Source: Methylocella sp. (lineage in GTDB: Bacteria; Pseudomonadota; Alphaproteobacteria; Rhizobiales; Beijerinckiaceae). From it: a stretch of DNA of 64,000 bases. Positions 17,400 to 26,721 of the stretch are shown here, piece after piece (within the stretch, counting starts at the first letter, position 1; each line of letters starts with the position of its first letter). A model generated the notes under the pieces. That model had not been told where the DNA came from and did no database searches. It saw only the letters and a program-made list of their open reading frames with translations. The stretch is taken from positions 521,526 through 585,525 of the forward strand of contig JBBCGG010000001.1 of the NCBI GenBank assembly GCA_037200525.1, in the 5' to 3' direction. Made by a program: the position numbers and the translations under genes.

Positions 17400-18350
17400 A
17401 TGTTGAAGAACATCCGCTTTTGCTTTGTGGTGATCCTCGGCCTGACAGCGGCGACGCCAAAGGAGGCAGCGGCGGCCGGGCCGTCGCGGCCCTGTCAAGA
17501 ACTTGAACAAAACTTCGTCACGGCGAAGATCGGCGTCGATTCACTCCAGTTGAATATCCTGCTTTTTTCGGCTGCCGACCGGACATGCCAAGCACTGGCC
17601 GAGCGCCTCCTCGCCGCTGGCGCCTCGCTTGAAGCGCGAGATCGCGCCGGAGCCCGTCCGCTCAGTCATGCCGCCAAAGCAGGCAAGGTTGCAATGGTCG
17701 AAATCTTTCTTGCGAAGGGAGCGCCGATCGACGCCCGCGATCTCGGGGGTGCCACAGCCCTTTCAATCGCAGCAGAAAATGATCGCGTTCAAGTCGTTCA
17801 ATTCCTGCTGGAGAAAGGCGCCGATCCCAATCTCGGCGGCCGCTCGGAGGCTGGCCCCTTGATCGCCGCAGCCTATAATGGAAACCGCCTGGTCCTGCAC
17901 ATGCTCCTTGATCGAAAGGCCGACCCTGGCAAATTGGATTCAACCGGGAAATCGGCGATCCTTTACGCCGCGGCGCGCGGCAACGCGCCAATCGTGCGCG
18001 ATTTGCTCGACGCGGGAGTCGACGTCAATGCAACTTACTCCAATGGGCTGACGGCATTGATGTGGGCGGCAGGCCATGCGCAAGACGCCGGAATCGATGA
18101 CGTCGCGCAAACCATGGCGCTGCTGCTCGAGCGCGGCGCTCTGGTCGAAGCGCAAGATGCGCGAGGCCGCAACGCCCTGATGATTGCGGCCGAACTCAAT
18201 CATCAAGAAGTCGTCAAGACGCTCCTCGCGCACGGCGCTGACGCCAGTCAGCGCGACAAGATGGGCAAGCAGGCGCGGGATCTCACGACCGACGCGACGA
18301 TCAGAGCGTTGCTAGCCGGGGCGCGGAACGCTCAGAATCCGGAAAGATAA
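17400..18350 (+). CDS. Exported ankyrin-repeat protein
   Basis: The 316-residue protein has a signal peptide (KNIRFCFVVILGLTAATPKEAAAA) and then about seven ankyrin repeats between residues 60 and 305. Repeat cores such as ARPLSHAAKAGKVAMVEIFLAKGAP, then GATALSIAAENDRVQVVQFLLEKGADPN and NALMIAAELNHQEVVKTLLAHGAD are easy to align. Ankyrin proteins bind partner proteins; being exported, this one should act in the periplasm. Its target is unknown. In other proteobacteria periplasmic ankyrin proteins protect redox enzymes, so the convergent cytochrome c/PQQ dehydrogenase pair next door is a possible partner, but that is speculation. The last 19 bp overlap the cytochrome gene on the opposite strand. 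Confidence 0.85.
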   Translation: MLKNIRFCFVVILGLTAATPKEAAAAGPSRPCQELEQNFVTAKIGVDSLQLNILLFSAADRTCQALAERLLAAGASLEARDRAGARPLSHAAKAGKVAMVEIFLAKGAPIDARDLGGATALSIAAENDRVQVVQFLLEKGADPNLGGRSEAGPLIAAAYNGNRLVLHMLLDRKADPGKLDSTGKSAILYAAARGNAPIVRDLLDAGVDVNATYSNGLTALMWAAGHAQDAGIDDVAQTMALLLERGALVEAQDARGRNALMIAAELNHQEVVKTLLAHGADASQRDKMGKQARDLTTDATIRALLAGARNAQNPER

Positions 18351-18928
18351 TCGGCCAGAGCTGCGAGATCCGTATCCGAAACCCCGGTTAGCAAAGCGGT
18401 CATTCCGGGATTGTTAGCCCGCGCGCCCGAACGGAATTCGGTCATCGTCTTCAAGAGATAATCGCGGTTTTGGTCGGCGAGCCGAGGAGTTGCGCTATCG
18501 CCCTGGAACTGCTCCAGGTGGCAACTCGTGCAGCCGACGGAGCCGATCACCGTAATAGCGGCGGTCGCGACGCTTTTCGCTGCGCTCGGCTGGGCAAGAC
18601 TCGGCCATTTCTTTTGTGAAAAATACGAAGCCAAGGCCAACATATCGTCTCGGCTCAGGTCCGCGACGATTGGAGCCATCTGCGCGCTTTTGCGATTGCC
18701 GCGCTTGAAGTCGCGCAGCTCTAGATAAATATAGCCTTCATTCTGGCCCCAGATCACCGGAATCGACTTGTCGATCGGAATGCCTTTTTCGCCGTGACAT
18801 GCTGCGCAGATAGCGGCCTTGTCATCAATGGCGTCCGCGTGGACCGATGCGATAGGCGCCGTGAGGAGAATCGAAGCGGTCAACGCCAACGACTTCAACC
18901 GCCTCGTCGCAAAAAAGCGTTCCTTCAT
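18332..18928 (-). CDS. Di-haem class I cytochrome c (c4-like)
   Basis: This is a periplasmic electron carrier. After a signal peptide (MKERFFATRRLKSLALTAS then ILLTAPIASVHADA), two haem motifs are seen: CAACHGEKGIP and CTSCHLEQF, each followed by a plausible Met axial ligand (SAQMAPIVADL and NNPGMTALLTG). Two fused class I domains of about 90 residues each match cytochrome c4. The ATG at 18928 puts the signal peptide at the N-terminus; the frame is open to 18991. It lies 84 bp downstream of the PQQ dehydrogenase on the same strand, so it is the obvious candidate electron acceptor for that enzyme. Confidence 0.88.
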   Translation of the reverse strand: MKERFFATRRLKSLALTASILLTAPIASVHADAIDDKAAICAACHGEKGIPIDKSIPVIWGQNEGYIYLELRDFKRGNRKSAQMAPIVADLSRDDMLALASYFSQKKWPSLAQPSAAKSVATAAITVIGSVGCTSCHLEQFQGDSATPRLADQNRDYLLKTMTEFRSGARANNPGMTALLTGVSDTDLAALADYLSGF

Positions 18929-19012
18929 CGTGTTCGGTATCCTTTGCATTGATGCGGCGGGGCCGCGTTCGCCCCGCCTTAAAAGCTTCATCCAAGATGG
19001 TTCGACCGCTGA

Positions 19013-20749
19013 TCAATCCAAAGTAAAGGCGATGATGTTATTGCCGCGTTTGAAATCGATCTGCGTGTTGCCGCCCGCTCCGACGACGATGTATTGCTTG
19101 CCGTCGATCGTGTAGGAAGACGGCGGCGCATTGACGCCGGCCCCGGCGTTGAACTGCCACAACACTTTGCCATTCTCGGCGTTGTAGGCCTTAAACAGTC
19201 CGTTGCCCTCGCCCGCGAAGATAAGATTGCCATCCGTCGCGAGCGCGCCGCCCATCATCGGCTCGGGCGTCTTCACCTGCCATTTGATCTTGCCGGTGTT
19301 GTAATCGACAGCCGTCACATTGCCGGCTTGCTGCTCGCTCGGGATGACCTTGAAAGCGCCGCCGAGCCAGAGTTTGCCATCCGGATACGGGCTGCTCTCG
19401 ACCTGATAGGTCATGGGCTGATGCAGATTGACCGCGTAGCTCAAATGCAGCTTGGGATTGACTGCGAGCGGGGACCACTCGACGCCGCCATTGGCCCCGG
19501 GGAGCATGCGCGCGCCTTCCTTGGTCGGAAGCGTCCACATGTCTTCTTGCGGCACCATGGCTTCCGAGAAGCGGATCAGGCTGCAATCCTTGCGATCATT
19601 GACATAGATAAAGCCGGTTTTGCCCGCGTGCAGCACCGCCGGAACGCTCTTGCCATCCTTGCCGGTCGCGTTGACGAGGACCGGGGGGCTGACGGCGTCC
19701 ATATCCCACACGTCATGGGGAATGTACTGCAGGTGACAAACATATTTCCCGGTGTCGAGATCGAGCGACACAAGAGAATCGGTATAAAGATTGTCTCCCG
19801 GACGCAGCGAGCCGTCGAGATCGGGCGACGGATTGCCGACGACGAAGTAAATCCGGTTGGTTTCGAGGTCGACGGCAGGGTTCTGCCAGACGCCGCCGCC
19901 CAATGTCTTATAGGGGTCGCCCGCCTTGGCGAGCTGCGCTTTTTCCGCGGCGATATCGCGATGCAGATCCTTGCCGCTTGGGTCTTTGGTCGCCCAAACG
20001 CCGACTGAATTTTCCGGCGTGGTGTCGAAATTCCATACAAGCTTCCCCGTCTCGGCGTCATAGGCTCTGACGAAGCCGCGAATGCCATATTCGCCGCCAT
20101 TGATGCCGATGAGGACTTTGCCCTTCGCCACCGTCGGCGCCATCGTCTCGCTATAGCCAGATTCCGGATCGGCAAGCTCGGTCGACCATACGACGGAGCC
20201 GGTCTTCGCATCGAGAGCTACGAGCTTCGCGTCGAGGGTCGCGACAAAAACCTTGTCTTCGTAGACGGCGACGCCGCGATTGTTCGGCCCACAGCAATAG
20301 GTTGTGATGGGACCAAGCTTCGGCTTGAAATGCCAAAGCTCCGCGCCGGTCTTGGCGTCGAGCGCATAGACATGGCTGAACGAGGTCGTGACGAACATCA
20401 CTCCATCGACGACGATCGGGGAAGTCTCAAGCGATTCCTTCACCTCCGTCTGGAAAATCCAGGCCGGACGAAGTTTCGCTACGTTCGAGACATTGATCTG
20501 GTCGTTTGGATAGAAACGGGTCTGCGCGTAATTGCCATTTGTATGCAGAAAATTCTTCTTATCGGCAGCGGCCCCCTCCAGCTGCTTCTCCGAAACCGGG
20601 CTAACGACGACTGTCTTGGCCGCCGAGCTCGTAACCTGGTTGAATTCTTGCGCTTGCGCCTGCGCAATTGCTGCGCCGCTGACGCCCGCCAGAATGGCGA
20701 GCCGCGCGAGCCAATCCGTTTTGCGTTCGAACATCGTTTTCGTCCCCAT
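19013..20749 (-). CDS. PQQ-dependent alcohol dehydrogenase with lanthanide-type metal site
   Basis: This is a periplasmic quinoprotein oxidising alcohols and passing electrons to cytochrome c. The 578-residue protein has a signal peptide ending near AQAQA (residue 34) and the eight-bladed propeller tryptophan-docking repeats (for example [15 protein letters not shown]). Cys152-Cys153 form the adjacent-cysteine disulfide over PQQ ([11 protein letters not shown]). Metal ligands Glu220 ([10 protein letters not shown]) and Asn306 (VVGNPSPD), the catalytic Asp349 and Asp351 (HDVWDMDAV) follow. The Asp two residues after the catalytic Asp is what separates lanthanide enzymes (XoxF, PedH) from calcium ones (MxaF, PedE). 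It is shorter than XoxF and lacks the usual xoxG/xoxJ neighbours, so the substrate is open. A di-haem cytochrome gene follows. Confidence 0.88.
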   Translation of the reverse strand: MGTKTMFERKTDWLARLAILAGVSGAAIAQAQAQEFNQVTSSAAKTVVVSPVSEKQLEGAAADKKNFLHTNGNYAQTRFYPNDQINVSNVAKLRPAWIFQTEVKESLETSPIVVDGVMFVTTSFSHVYALDAKTGAELWHFKPKLGPITTYCCGPNNRGVAVYEDKVFVATLDAKLVALDAKTGSVVWSTELADPESGYSETMAPTVAKGKVLIGINGGEYGIRGFVRAYDAETGKLVWNFDTTPENSVGVWATKDPSGKDLHRDIAAEKAQLAKAGDPYKTLGGGVWQNPAVDLETNRIYFVVGNPSPDLDGSLRPGDNLYTDSLVSLDLDTGKYVCHLQYIPHDVWDMDAVSPPVLVNATGKDGKSVPAVLHAGKTGFIYVNDRKDCSLIRFSEAMVPQEDMWTLPTKEGARMLPGANGGVEWSPLAVNPKLHLSYAVNLHQPMTYQVESSPYPDGKLWLGGAFKVIPSEQQAGNVTAVDYNTGKIKWQVKTPEPMMGGALATDGNLIFAGEGNGLFKAYNAENGKVLWQFNAGAGVNAPPSSYTIDGKQYIVVGAGGNTQIDFKRGNNIIAFTLD

Positions 20750-20860
20750 TCCGAATTATTACTCAGAAGCAATTTGGCAGGCTTCTGAACGAAACGGACC
20801 CTACACGCAGAGCTTTCCGCCAACAACTGCGGCGCGAAATCTTCCCGGTTTGGCGACGTT

Positions 20861-22174
20861 TTAAAGAATAAATCGGCTCAAATCGGCGTTCTTGGCGAGA
20901 TCGCCGATATTTTTCTCTACGAAAGCCGCGTCGATGACGATCTTCTCACCAAACCGGTCTGTCGCGGTGAAGCTTATCTCGTCGAGCACGCGCTCCATCA
21001 CGGTTTGCAGCCGTCGCGCGCCAATATTCTCGACGGTCGAATTGACCTGCGCCGCGATCTTCGCAAGCGCGTTCACGGCGTCCGGCGTGAACTCCAGCTC
21101 GACTCCTTCCGTGCGCAGCAAAGCCTCATATTGCTTGATCAGGCTGACTTCGGTCTCAGTAAGGATGCGGCGGAAATCATCTTCGGTCAGCGGCGAGAGC
21201 TCGACCCGGATCGGCAGCCGTCCCTGCAGCTCCGGCAACAGATCGGAGGGCTTTGACACATGGAACGCCCCTGACGCGATGAACAAGATGTGATCGGTCT
21301 TCACCATTCCATGTTTGGTCGGCACATTGGCGCCTTCGATCAAGGGCAGCAGATCGCGCTGCACGCCCTCGCGCGAAACATCAGCCCCGCCGCCGCGCCC
21401 CTCCCGCACGCAAATCTTGTCGATCTCATCGAGGAACACGATGCCATTATTCTCGACCTCGTGGATGGCTTCACGCACAATCTGATCCTGATCGATCAGC
21501 TTGTCGCTCTCCTCGGTGATCAACGGCGCCGTGGCGTCCTTGACATTGGTGCGGCGCGGCTTTGCGCCTTTGCCGAGCGCCTTGCCGAAGATATCGCCGA
21601 TCGAGACGGCGCCGAACTGCGCCCCCGGCATATTGGGCATTTCGAACATCGGGATGGAGCCGCCGCCGCCTTGCGCGAGTTCGATCTCGATCTCTTTGTC
21701 GTCGAGCTCGCCGGCGCGCAGCTTCTTGCGGAAACTGTCGCGCGTCGCAGGCGAGGCGTTGACGCCGACGAGAGCGTCGAGAAGCCGCTCCTCCGCCGCA
21801 AGTTCGGCGCGGGCGTGAACCAGCTTGCGTTTCTCCCCCTTGATCATTCCAATCGAGGTCTCGACAAGATCGCGAATGATCTGTTCGACATCGCGGCCGA
21901 CATAGCCGATCTCGGTGAATTTGGTCGCCTCGACCTTCAGGAAAGGCGCGCTCGCGAGCTTGGCCAACCGCCGTGAAATCTCGGTCTTGCCGCAGCCGGT
22001 CGGCCCGATCATCAGGATGTTTTTGGGAAGCACCTCCTCGCGCATGGATCCATCAAGGCGCAGGCGTCGCCAGCGATTGCGCAAAGCGATGGCGACGGCC
22101 CGTTTGGCGTCGTGTTGCCCGACAATGAAACGGTCGAGTTCGGAAACGATCTCGCGCGGTGAAAAATCAGTCAT
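20861..22174 (-). CDS. hslU: ATP-dependent protease ATPase subunit HslU (ClpY)
   Basis: HslU is the AAA+ unfoldase feeding the HslV peptidase in the cytoplasm. It shows Walker [10 protein letters not shown] near residue 60, the pore loop/linker [17 protein letters not shown], an I domain inserted between about 110 and 240, Walker [14 protein letters not shown] and the sensor-2 region [17 protein letters not shown]. It ends DLSRFIL, the conserved C-terminal tail that docks into HslV. The length, 437 residues, is normal. The ATG at 22174 is 160 bp downstream of the hslV stop; the gap holds no gene I can recognise. Confidence 0.96.
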   Translation of the reverse strand: MTDFSPREIVSELDRFIVGQHDAKRAVAIALRNRWRRLRLDGSMREEVLPKNILMIGPTGCGKTEISRRLAKLASAPFLKVEATKFTEIGYVGRDVEQIIRDLVETSIGMIKGEKRKLVHARAELAAEERLLDALVGVNASPATRDSFRKKLRAGELDDKEIEIELAQGGGGSIPMFEMPNMPGAQFGAVSIGDIFGKALGKGAKPRRTNVKDATAPLITEESDKLIDQDQIVREAIHEVENNGIVFLDEIDKICVREGRGGGADVSREGVQRDLLPLIEGANVPTKHGMVKTDHILFIASGAFHVSKPSDLLPELQGRLPIRVELSPLTEDDFRRILTETEVSLIKQYEALLRTEGVELEFTPDAVNALAKIAAQVNSTVENIGARRLQTVMERVLDEISFTATDRFGEKIVIDAAFVEKNIGDLAKNADLSRFIL

Positions 22175-22333
22175 GAGGGCATCGATGTGAGAGGGTGAGG
22201 AAGACGCTCTGTCAAACGTTGAGGAAGCAGGCGCATGCAGAGATAGACGCTCATATCCGGCCTCAGCGCCAGCGCGAAGGCAAATTTTTCGTCATCCTGC
22301 CGATCCCCGTCCAGCGACGGCCCGCTCGGAAAA

Positions 22334-22903
22334 TCATCTCTGGATGCTTTCCAGCACGAGATTGCGGTTGGTGTAGACGCAAATCTCGGAGGCGATCTCC
22401 AGCGCGCGGCGCGCTATGGCCTCCGCCTCGAGGTCGGTATCGAGCAGCGCGCGCGCGGCGGCCAGCGCATAATTGCCGCCGGAGCCAATTCCCATGACCG
22501 AGCCTTTGTCCGTCGCCTCGGGCTCCAGCACATCGCCAGATCCAGTCAGGACGAGAGCGACCTCCTTATCGGCGACAAGCATCATCGCTTCAAGCCGGCG
22601 CAGATAACGATCAGTGCGCCAATCCTTGGCGAGCTCGACGCAGGAACGCATGAGCTGGCCGGGGTATTGCTCGAGCTTGGCCTCGAGGCGCTCAAACAGG
22701 GTGAAGGCGTCGGCGGTCGCGCCCGCAAAGCCGCCGATGACCTCGCCTTTGGCGAGCCGGCGCACCTTTTTGGCGTTGCCCTTGATGATGGTTTGCCCGA
22801 TGGAGACTTGGCCATCGCCGCAAATGACGGTGCGCCCGTCCTTTTTGACCATGATAATGGTCGTGCCATGCCACGAATCAGGGCCGGACGAGGGGTTTTG
22901 CAT
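22334..22903 (-). CDS. hslV: ATP-dependent protease peptidase subunit HslV
   Basis: HslV is the threonine peptidase ring of the HslUV protease. The active N-terminal Thr is in [13 protein letters not shown]; the precursor is cut before TTI. Other motifs are [20 protein letters not shown] and [18 protein letters not shown] start at the ATG at 22903 ([13 protein letters not shown]), giving 189 residues with a short propeptide like other alphaproteobacteria; the ATG at 22969 would add 22 residues. The gene order hslV then hslU on one strand fits a joint operon. Confidence 0.95.
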   Translation of the reverse strand: MQNPSSGPDSWHGTTIIMVKKDGRTVICGDGQVSIGQTIIKGNAKKVRRLAKGEVIGGFAGATADAFTLFERLEAKLEQYPGQLMRSCVELAKDWRTDRYLRRLEAMMLVADKEVALVLTGSGDVLEPEATDKGSVMGIGSGGNYALAAARALLDTDLEAEAIARRALEIASEICVYTNRNLVLESIQR

Positions 22904-23098
22904 GTCTTGGGTTTCAGTAATTGGAGGCGAGGCCTCGTCCGGGACCCGGCCGAGAGATATCGCGTCCATGTATGGCTTCTCGGAAGCCGATGCAAGAAGA
23001 GGCGACGCGCGCCGCCGTTAGGCCGCCGAGGTCTGGACGGCGCAAATTAAGCGCGCCGCCCCTAACAAAGCATTGGAACGTCCGCGAAAATATGCCGA

Positions 23099-23254
23099 CT
23101 ACGGCGCGACGGGGAGGAAGTGGTTTACGATCCCCAGTATGATGAGCATCGTTACGCCGATCCCGAGGCTCCAGCCGATCAGCTTCTTTTCGATCGGCAG
23201 CAGCGGCTCGGCTTCGATCTTGTTTAGCTCGCTGCGTAAATTCGGTTCAGACAT
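23099..23254 (-). CDS. 51-residue single-pass membrane protein downstream of the sulfate exporter
   Basis: A short gene not belonging to any family I recognise. The ATG at 23254 has a good ribosome site (TTTAGGAGCG) that overlaps the stop of the upstream transporter, 16 bp away, so translation is probably coupled. The product begins MSEPNLRSELNKIEAEPLL with a soluble charged N-terminus, then one TM helix (about residues 27-44, LGIGVTMLIILGIVNHF) and ends PVAP. Position and size suggest a small accessory subunit of the YeiH-like exporter. This is an inference from coupling only. Confidence 0.7.
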   Translation of the reverse strand: MSEPNLRSELNKIEAEPLLPIEKKLIGWSLGIGVTMLIILGIVNHFLPVAP

Positions 23255-23270
23255 GAAAACGCTCCTAAAC

Positions 23271-24740
23271 TCAGCCAGCTAGCGGCGGTTTGACGCCGGC
23301 GAAGAACAGCCACGAGATCAATAGCCCTACCCAGATGACGAAACCGAACAGGCTGACAACATAAACGGCGGCGAGTTTGCCGATCCCGTCCTCCCACAGC
23401 TTGCGGAAGTTTGAGAGAACGCCGATCGAGAAGAAAGTCAGGATAAAGAAGATCACGCGAAACGCATTGGCGGCGGCTATCGCCGGGGTCAGATTCGCGC
23501 GCGTCTCAGGAGACGCCCAAACCGCCAGCGCCAGCGCCGCGAGGAAGGTGATCAGAAAGCCGATGATGAATTTCGGAAAGCGCTCCCAGATCTCGGAGGC
23601 TTTCGCCTTATCGCCGCCCGCCTCGACATTGATGTGGTTCGTCCAGATATAGGCGAGAATGAAGACCCAAACGCCGATGAACACATCGATGAAGACCTTG
23701 ATCGCGGCGGTGGTGCCGAGTATCCAGCCTGGCTGGTAGTTGACGCCTTCGGCGGCGTTTTTCGCTAGGATCAGCGCCTCGGTGATGCCGCCGGCCGCAA
23801 CCGCCGCGCCGTCGGTCTTGACCGCAAGCCCCATCCAGGCCGCGGCGACCAGCGGTTCATGCGAGAGGAAGGTCTGCGCAACGAAGGGAAGCACCAGCAC
23901 TTCCACGACGGCGAAGACCACGACCAGCGAGGAGACCAGCACCGGCACGACCGGCCGCGCGCGGATCGCGGCCCCGGTGGCGATGGCGGCGGAGACGCCG
24001 CAGATTGAAATGCCCGAGGCCAGCGGAGCCGCCCATTCGCGGCTGAAGCCGAACCATCTGCGCGCGACGTAATACACCACCGACCAATAGATGAGATAGG
24101 CCTCGATGATCGCCGCGACGCCGCGAAGCAGGAGGGACGAGGCGAAGGACAGCTTCCCGGCGATGGTGAGGGCGAGAAAGCCGCCAAGAATAACGATGGC
24201 GATCTTGATGTAGAGCTCGGGGCGGATCGCCTCGTTCAGCCATTCGGCGAAGCGGGGGAAGAAATTCGCGATGATGAGGCCGGCGATGAGCGCGAAGATG
24301 TAACCGCCCTCATTGGTCAGCCCGAGCGACCATTCGATGCCGAATTTTTGGCGGTCCGCCGGCGTCACAGCGGCGAAATGAGCGAAGCTGCCAATAATCC
24401 AAGCCGCGTAGGAGATCGCGAAAACGGCGGTGAAGGCGAGCGCATAGCGCTTGACGTCCAGGCTCAGGGCGGCGGCTCCCGCACTGAGAACGATGAGGAG
24501 GGCGAGATAAGTGGCGAGAAGTGCGCCAACGCCGCCCAGAAATGCATAGGCTTTCGAGGTCGGCGCAAGGGCGTGCGTCAGATCGGTCCAGACCGAGGTC
24601 GAAACGACCCAACCAAGAAGATTGCCTCCGACGAGGCCCGCGAGGGCGACGGCGAAAACGAACAGACCGATCCAAAGAGCCAGCCAATCTTCATTCAACC
24701 CACTGCGCTGCTTCGCGCCCGACAATGCCGCCGTGCTCAT
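23271..24740 (-). CDS. Putative sulfate exporter family (YeiH/PF03601) transporter
   Basis: The 489-residue inner-membrane protein has at least 11 hydrophobic segments. Family features are the SGISICGVSAAIATGAAI segment and the WMGLAVKTDGAAVAAGGIT stretch. It is longer than E. coli YeiH (about 350) because of an N-terminal extension of about 100 residues and a wide loop (HINVEAGGDKAKASEIWERF). Substrates of this family are poorly known; sulfate or sulfonate-derived sulfite export is the usual proposal. A 51-residue membrane protein follows with coupled translation. The gene is divergent from the his operon. Confidence 0.78.
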   Translation of the reverse strand: MSTAALSGAKQRSGLNEDWLALWIGLFVFAVALAGLVGGNLLGWVVSTSVWTDLTHALAPTSKAYAFLGGVGALLATYLALLIVLSAGAAALSLDVKRYALAFTAVFAISYAAWIIGSFAHFAAVTPADRQKFGIEWSLGLTNEGGYIFALIAGLIIANFFPRFAEWLNEAIRPELYIKIAIVILGGFLALTIAGKLSFASSLLLRGVAAIIEAYLIYWSVVYYVARRWFGFSREWAAPLASGISICGVSAAIATGAAIRARPVVPVLVSSLVVVFAVVEVLVLPFVAQTFLSHEPLVAAAWMGLAVKTDGAAVAAGGITEALILAKNAAEGVNYQPGWILGTTAAIKVFIDVFIGVWVFILAYIWTNHINVEAGGDKAKASEIWERFPKFIIGFLITFLAALALAVWASPETRANLTPAIAAANAFRVIFFILTFFSIGVLSNFRKLWEDGIGKLAAVYVVSLFGFVIWVGLLISWLFFAGVKPPLAG

Positions 24741-24985
24741 CGAAACCCCTTATCGCTATGTTCTCTACTCAATCTATAAGGTTAATGATCTTATTCCAAC
24801 ATCTTTTGATAGGTTCGATGGCGATGGGGGGCATTGTTTTGCGGGATTGCGCACGTGCGACAAAACGAGAGCGGATACCCCGGCCGGCGCGGCCATTGCG
24901 CCGCGAAGCCGCCGAGGGGATTCGACGCTAGCCAACAGCCGCTCGACTTGCTAGAGCAGCGACTTATTTCCTTCGAGCTCCAAAA

Positions 24986-25579
24986 ATGCGCACCGGCGTC
25001 GTTTCCCGCAAAACCAAAGAAACCGAGATCGAGGTCCGCGCCGATCTCGACGGGCGGGGCGTCGCCAAAATTTCGACTGGGATCGGCTTTTTCGATCATA
25101 TGCTGGAGCAGCTCGCGCGCCATTCCCTGATCGACATCGACATTCGCGCCAAAGGCGATCTCCATATCGATCAGCATCATACTGTCGAGGATACCGGCAT
25201 TGCGCTGGGCGCGGCGATCCGCCAGGCGCTCGGCGACCGGGCCGGCATAGCTCGCTATGCCGATGCGCTTTTGCCGATGGACGAAACGCTGACGCGCGTC
25301 GCCATCGATGTTTCCGGGCGGCCTTTTCTGGTTTTCCGAACAAACTTTCCCCGAGCCAAAATTGGCGACTTCGACACGGAGCTGGTGCGCGAATTTTTCC
25401 AGGCCTTCGCCATGAACGCGGGGATCACCCTTCACGTCGAGACGTTTTATGGCGAAAACGCGCACCATATATCTGAATCATGTTTTAAGGGTCTCGCCCG
25501 CGCTTTGCGCCTCGCGGTGGAGCTCGACCCGCGCCAGAACGGCGCCATTCCCTCCACCAAAGGGTCGCTGGCCGGCTGA
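24986..25579 (+). CDS. hisB: Imidazoleglycerol-phosphate dehydratase
   Basis: HisB carries out the sixth step of histidine synthesis, dehydrating IGP to imidazole acetol-phosphate with Mn2+. The 197-residue single-function protein has the two metal-binding repeats: [13 protein letters not shown] / [16 protein letters not shown] in the first half and [25 protein letters not shown] in the second. It ends in the STKGSLAG motif common to the family. The ATG at 24986 gives the normal N-terminus ([14 protein letters not shown]). It is the first gene of hisB-DUF2628-hisH-hisA-hisF-hisE. Confidence 0.96.
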   Translation: MRTGVVSRKTKETEIEVRADLDGRGVAKISTGIGFFDHMLEQLARHSLIDIDIRAKGDLHIDQHHTVEDTGIALGAAIRQALGDRAGIARYADALLPMDETLTRVAIDVSGRPFLVFRTNFPRAKIGDFDTELVREFFQAFAMNAGITLHVETFYGENAHHISESCFKGLARALRLAVELDPRQNGAIPSTKGSLAG

Positions 25580-25600
25580 GACGAGCTCGAGGAGCCTAAA

Positions 25601-26074
25601 ATGACCGTCTATTCGGTTCATCTGCCGGGCGAGGGCGTGTCAGGCGTCGCCGAAGCCGCGTTCGTGAAAGAAGGCTTTACTCGCGGCGCGTTTTGGCTCG
25701 GGCCGCTCTGGCTGCTGACGCACGGGCTTTGGACCGGTTTTGCGATCTGGCTGGCCGCGTTTCTCATTCTTTTGCTTTTGCTTGCAGGCGGAGTTTTGTC
25801 GGCGGGATCGGTGTTGATCCTTATTGTGTTAATGCAAATCCTGCTTGGCCTCGAGGCCAACCGGCTGCTTGAGGCCAAGCTCTGGAAGGATGGCTATAAT
25901 CTGACTGAAATCGTCGCCGGCCCAGCGCTCGACCAGGCGGAAATCGCCTTCTATCGCCATTTCGAGTCGCCCGAGGCCGCCGCGCTGAATCGGGCGCCGC
26001 AGGTCGGGGCCGTTCCTCCGACCGCGGGCCGCGCGATTGTCGGGAGTTTCCCGGAGCCTGGGGCGCGCCGGTGA
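25601..26074 (+). CDS. DUF2628 membrane protein within the his operon
   Basis: The 157-residue protein matches the DUF2628 pattern: [10 protein letters not shown], then [24 protein letters not shown], two adjacent TM helices (about 43-62 and 66-86), and [21 protein letters not shown]. The family has no assigned function but is regularly found between hisB and hisH in alphaproteobacteria. The start ATG at 25601 has GAGGAG upstream. The gene begins 21 bp after hisB and overlaps hisH by 4 bp, so it is translated as part of the histidine unit. The C-terminal 35 residues are Pro/Ala-rich. Confidence 0.85.
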   Translation: MTVYSVHLPGEGVSGVAEAAFVKEGFTRGAFWLGPLWLLTHGLWTGFAIWLAAFLILLLLLAGGVLSAGSVLILIVLMQILLGLEANRLLEAKLWKDGYNLTEIVAGPALDQAEIAFYRHFESPEAAALNRAPQVGAVPPTAGRAIVGSFPEPGARR

Positions 26075-26721
26075 AGATCGCCATCGTCGATTATGGTTCG
26101 GGCAATCTGCATTCCGCTCACAAGGCGTTCGAGCGCGCCGCGCGCGAGGCGGGGATCGCCTGCGCCATCAGCGTCACTCCCGATCCGGACGAGGTGGCGC
26201 GCGCTGATCATATTGTCTTGCCGGGCGTCGGCGCCTTCGGCGACTGTCGGCGGGGCCTTGACCTACGGCCCGGCATGATCGAGGCAATGACCGAGGCGGT
26301 GCGCGGCAAGGGGCGACCCTTTTTGGGAATCTGCGTCGGCATGCAGCTGATGGCGACGCGCGGGCTTGAACATGAAGTCACGCCGGGCCTTGACTGGATC
26401 GAAGGCGAAGTTGACGCGATCACGTCCAACAATCCGCACTTGCGCATTCCGCACATGGGCTGGAACACTCTAGACGCGCACGCGGCCCACCCGGTGCTCA
26501 AGGACATCCCAACCGGCCCTCAAGGATTACATGCCTATTTCGTACATTCCTACGCGTTCAAGCCGGTTCACAAGGAAAACGTCATCGCCGCCACCGAGTA
26601 CGGCGGCGCGATGAGCGCATTGATCGGGCGCGACAATATGGTCGGCGCGCAATTCCACCCCGAAAAGAGCCAGACCCTCGGGTTGGCGCTGATCGCCAAT
26701 TTTCTGAGGTGGCGGCCGTGA
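26071..26721 (+). CDS. hisH: Imidazole glycerol phosphate synthase, glutaminase subunit
   Basis: HisH releases ammonia from glutamine and channels it to HisF. It is a class I glutamine amidotransferase with the nucleophile Cys in [11 protein letters not shown], the oxyanion strand PGVGAFGDC and the catalytic His/Glu in [10 protein letters not shown]. The other conserved segments are [11 protein letters not shown] and MGWNTL. The start is GTG at 26071, overlapping the DUF2628 stop by 4 bp. Length is 216 residues, normal. Confidence 0.96.
   Translation: MKIAIVDYGSGNLHSAHKAFERAAREAGIACAISVTPDPDEVARADHIVLPGVGAFGDCRRGLDLRPGMIEAMTEAVRGKGRPFLGICVGMQLMATRGLEHEVTPGLDWIEGEVDAITSNNPHLRIPHMGWNTLDAHAAHPVLKDIPTGPQGLHAYFVHSYAFKPVHKENVIAATEYGGAMSALIGRDNMVGAQFHPEKSQTLGLALIANFLRWRP

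Noticed and set aside
22175-22333. Possible small gene between hslV and hslU
   Set aside because: An acetyltransferase gene is found here in some relatives, but no frame in this 159-bp gap is long enough or resembles one.
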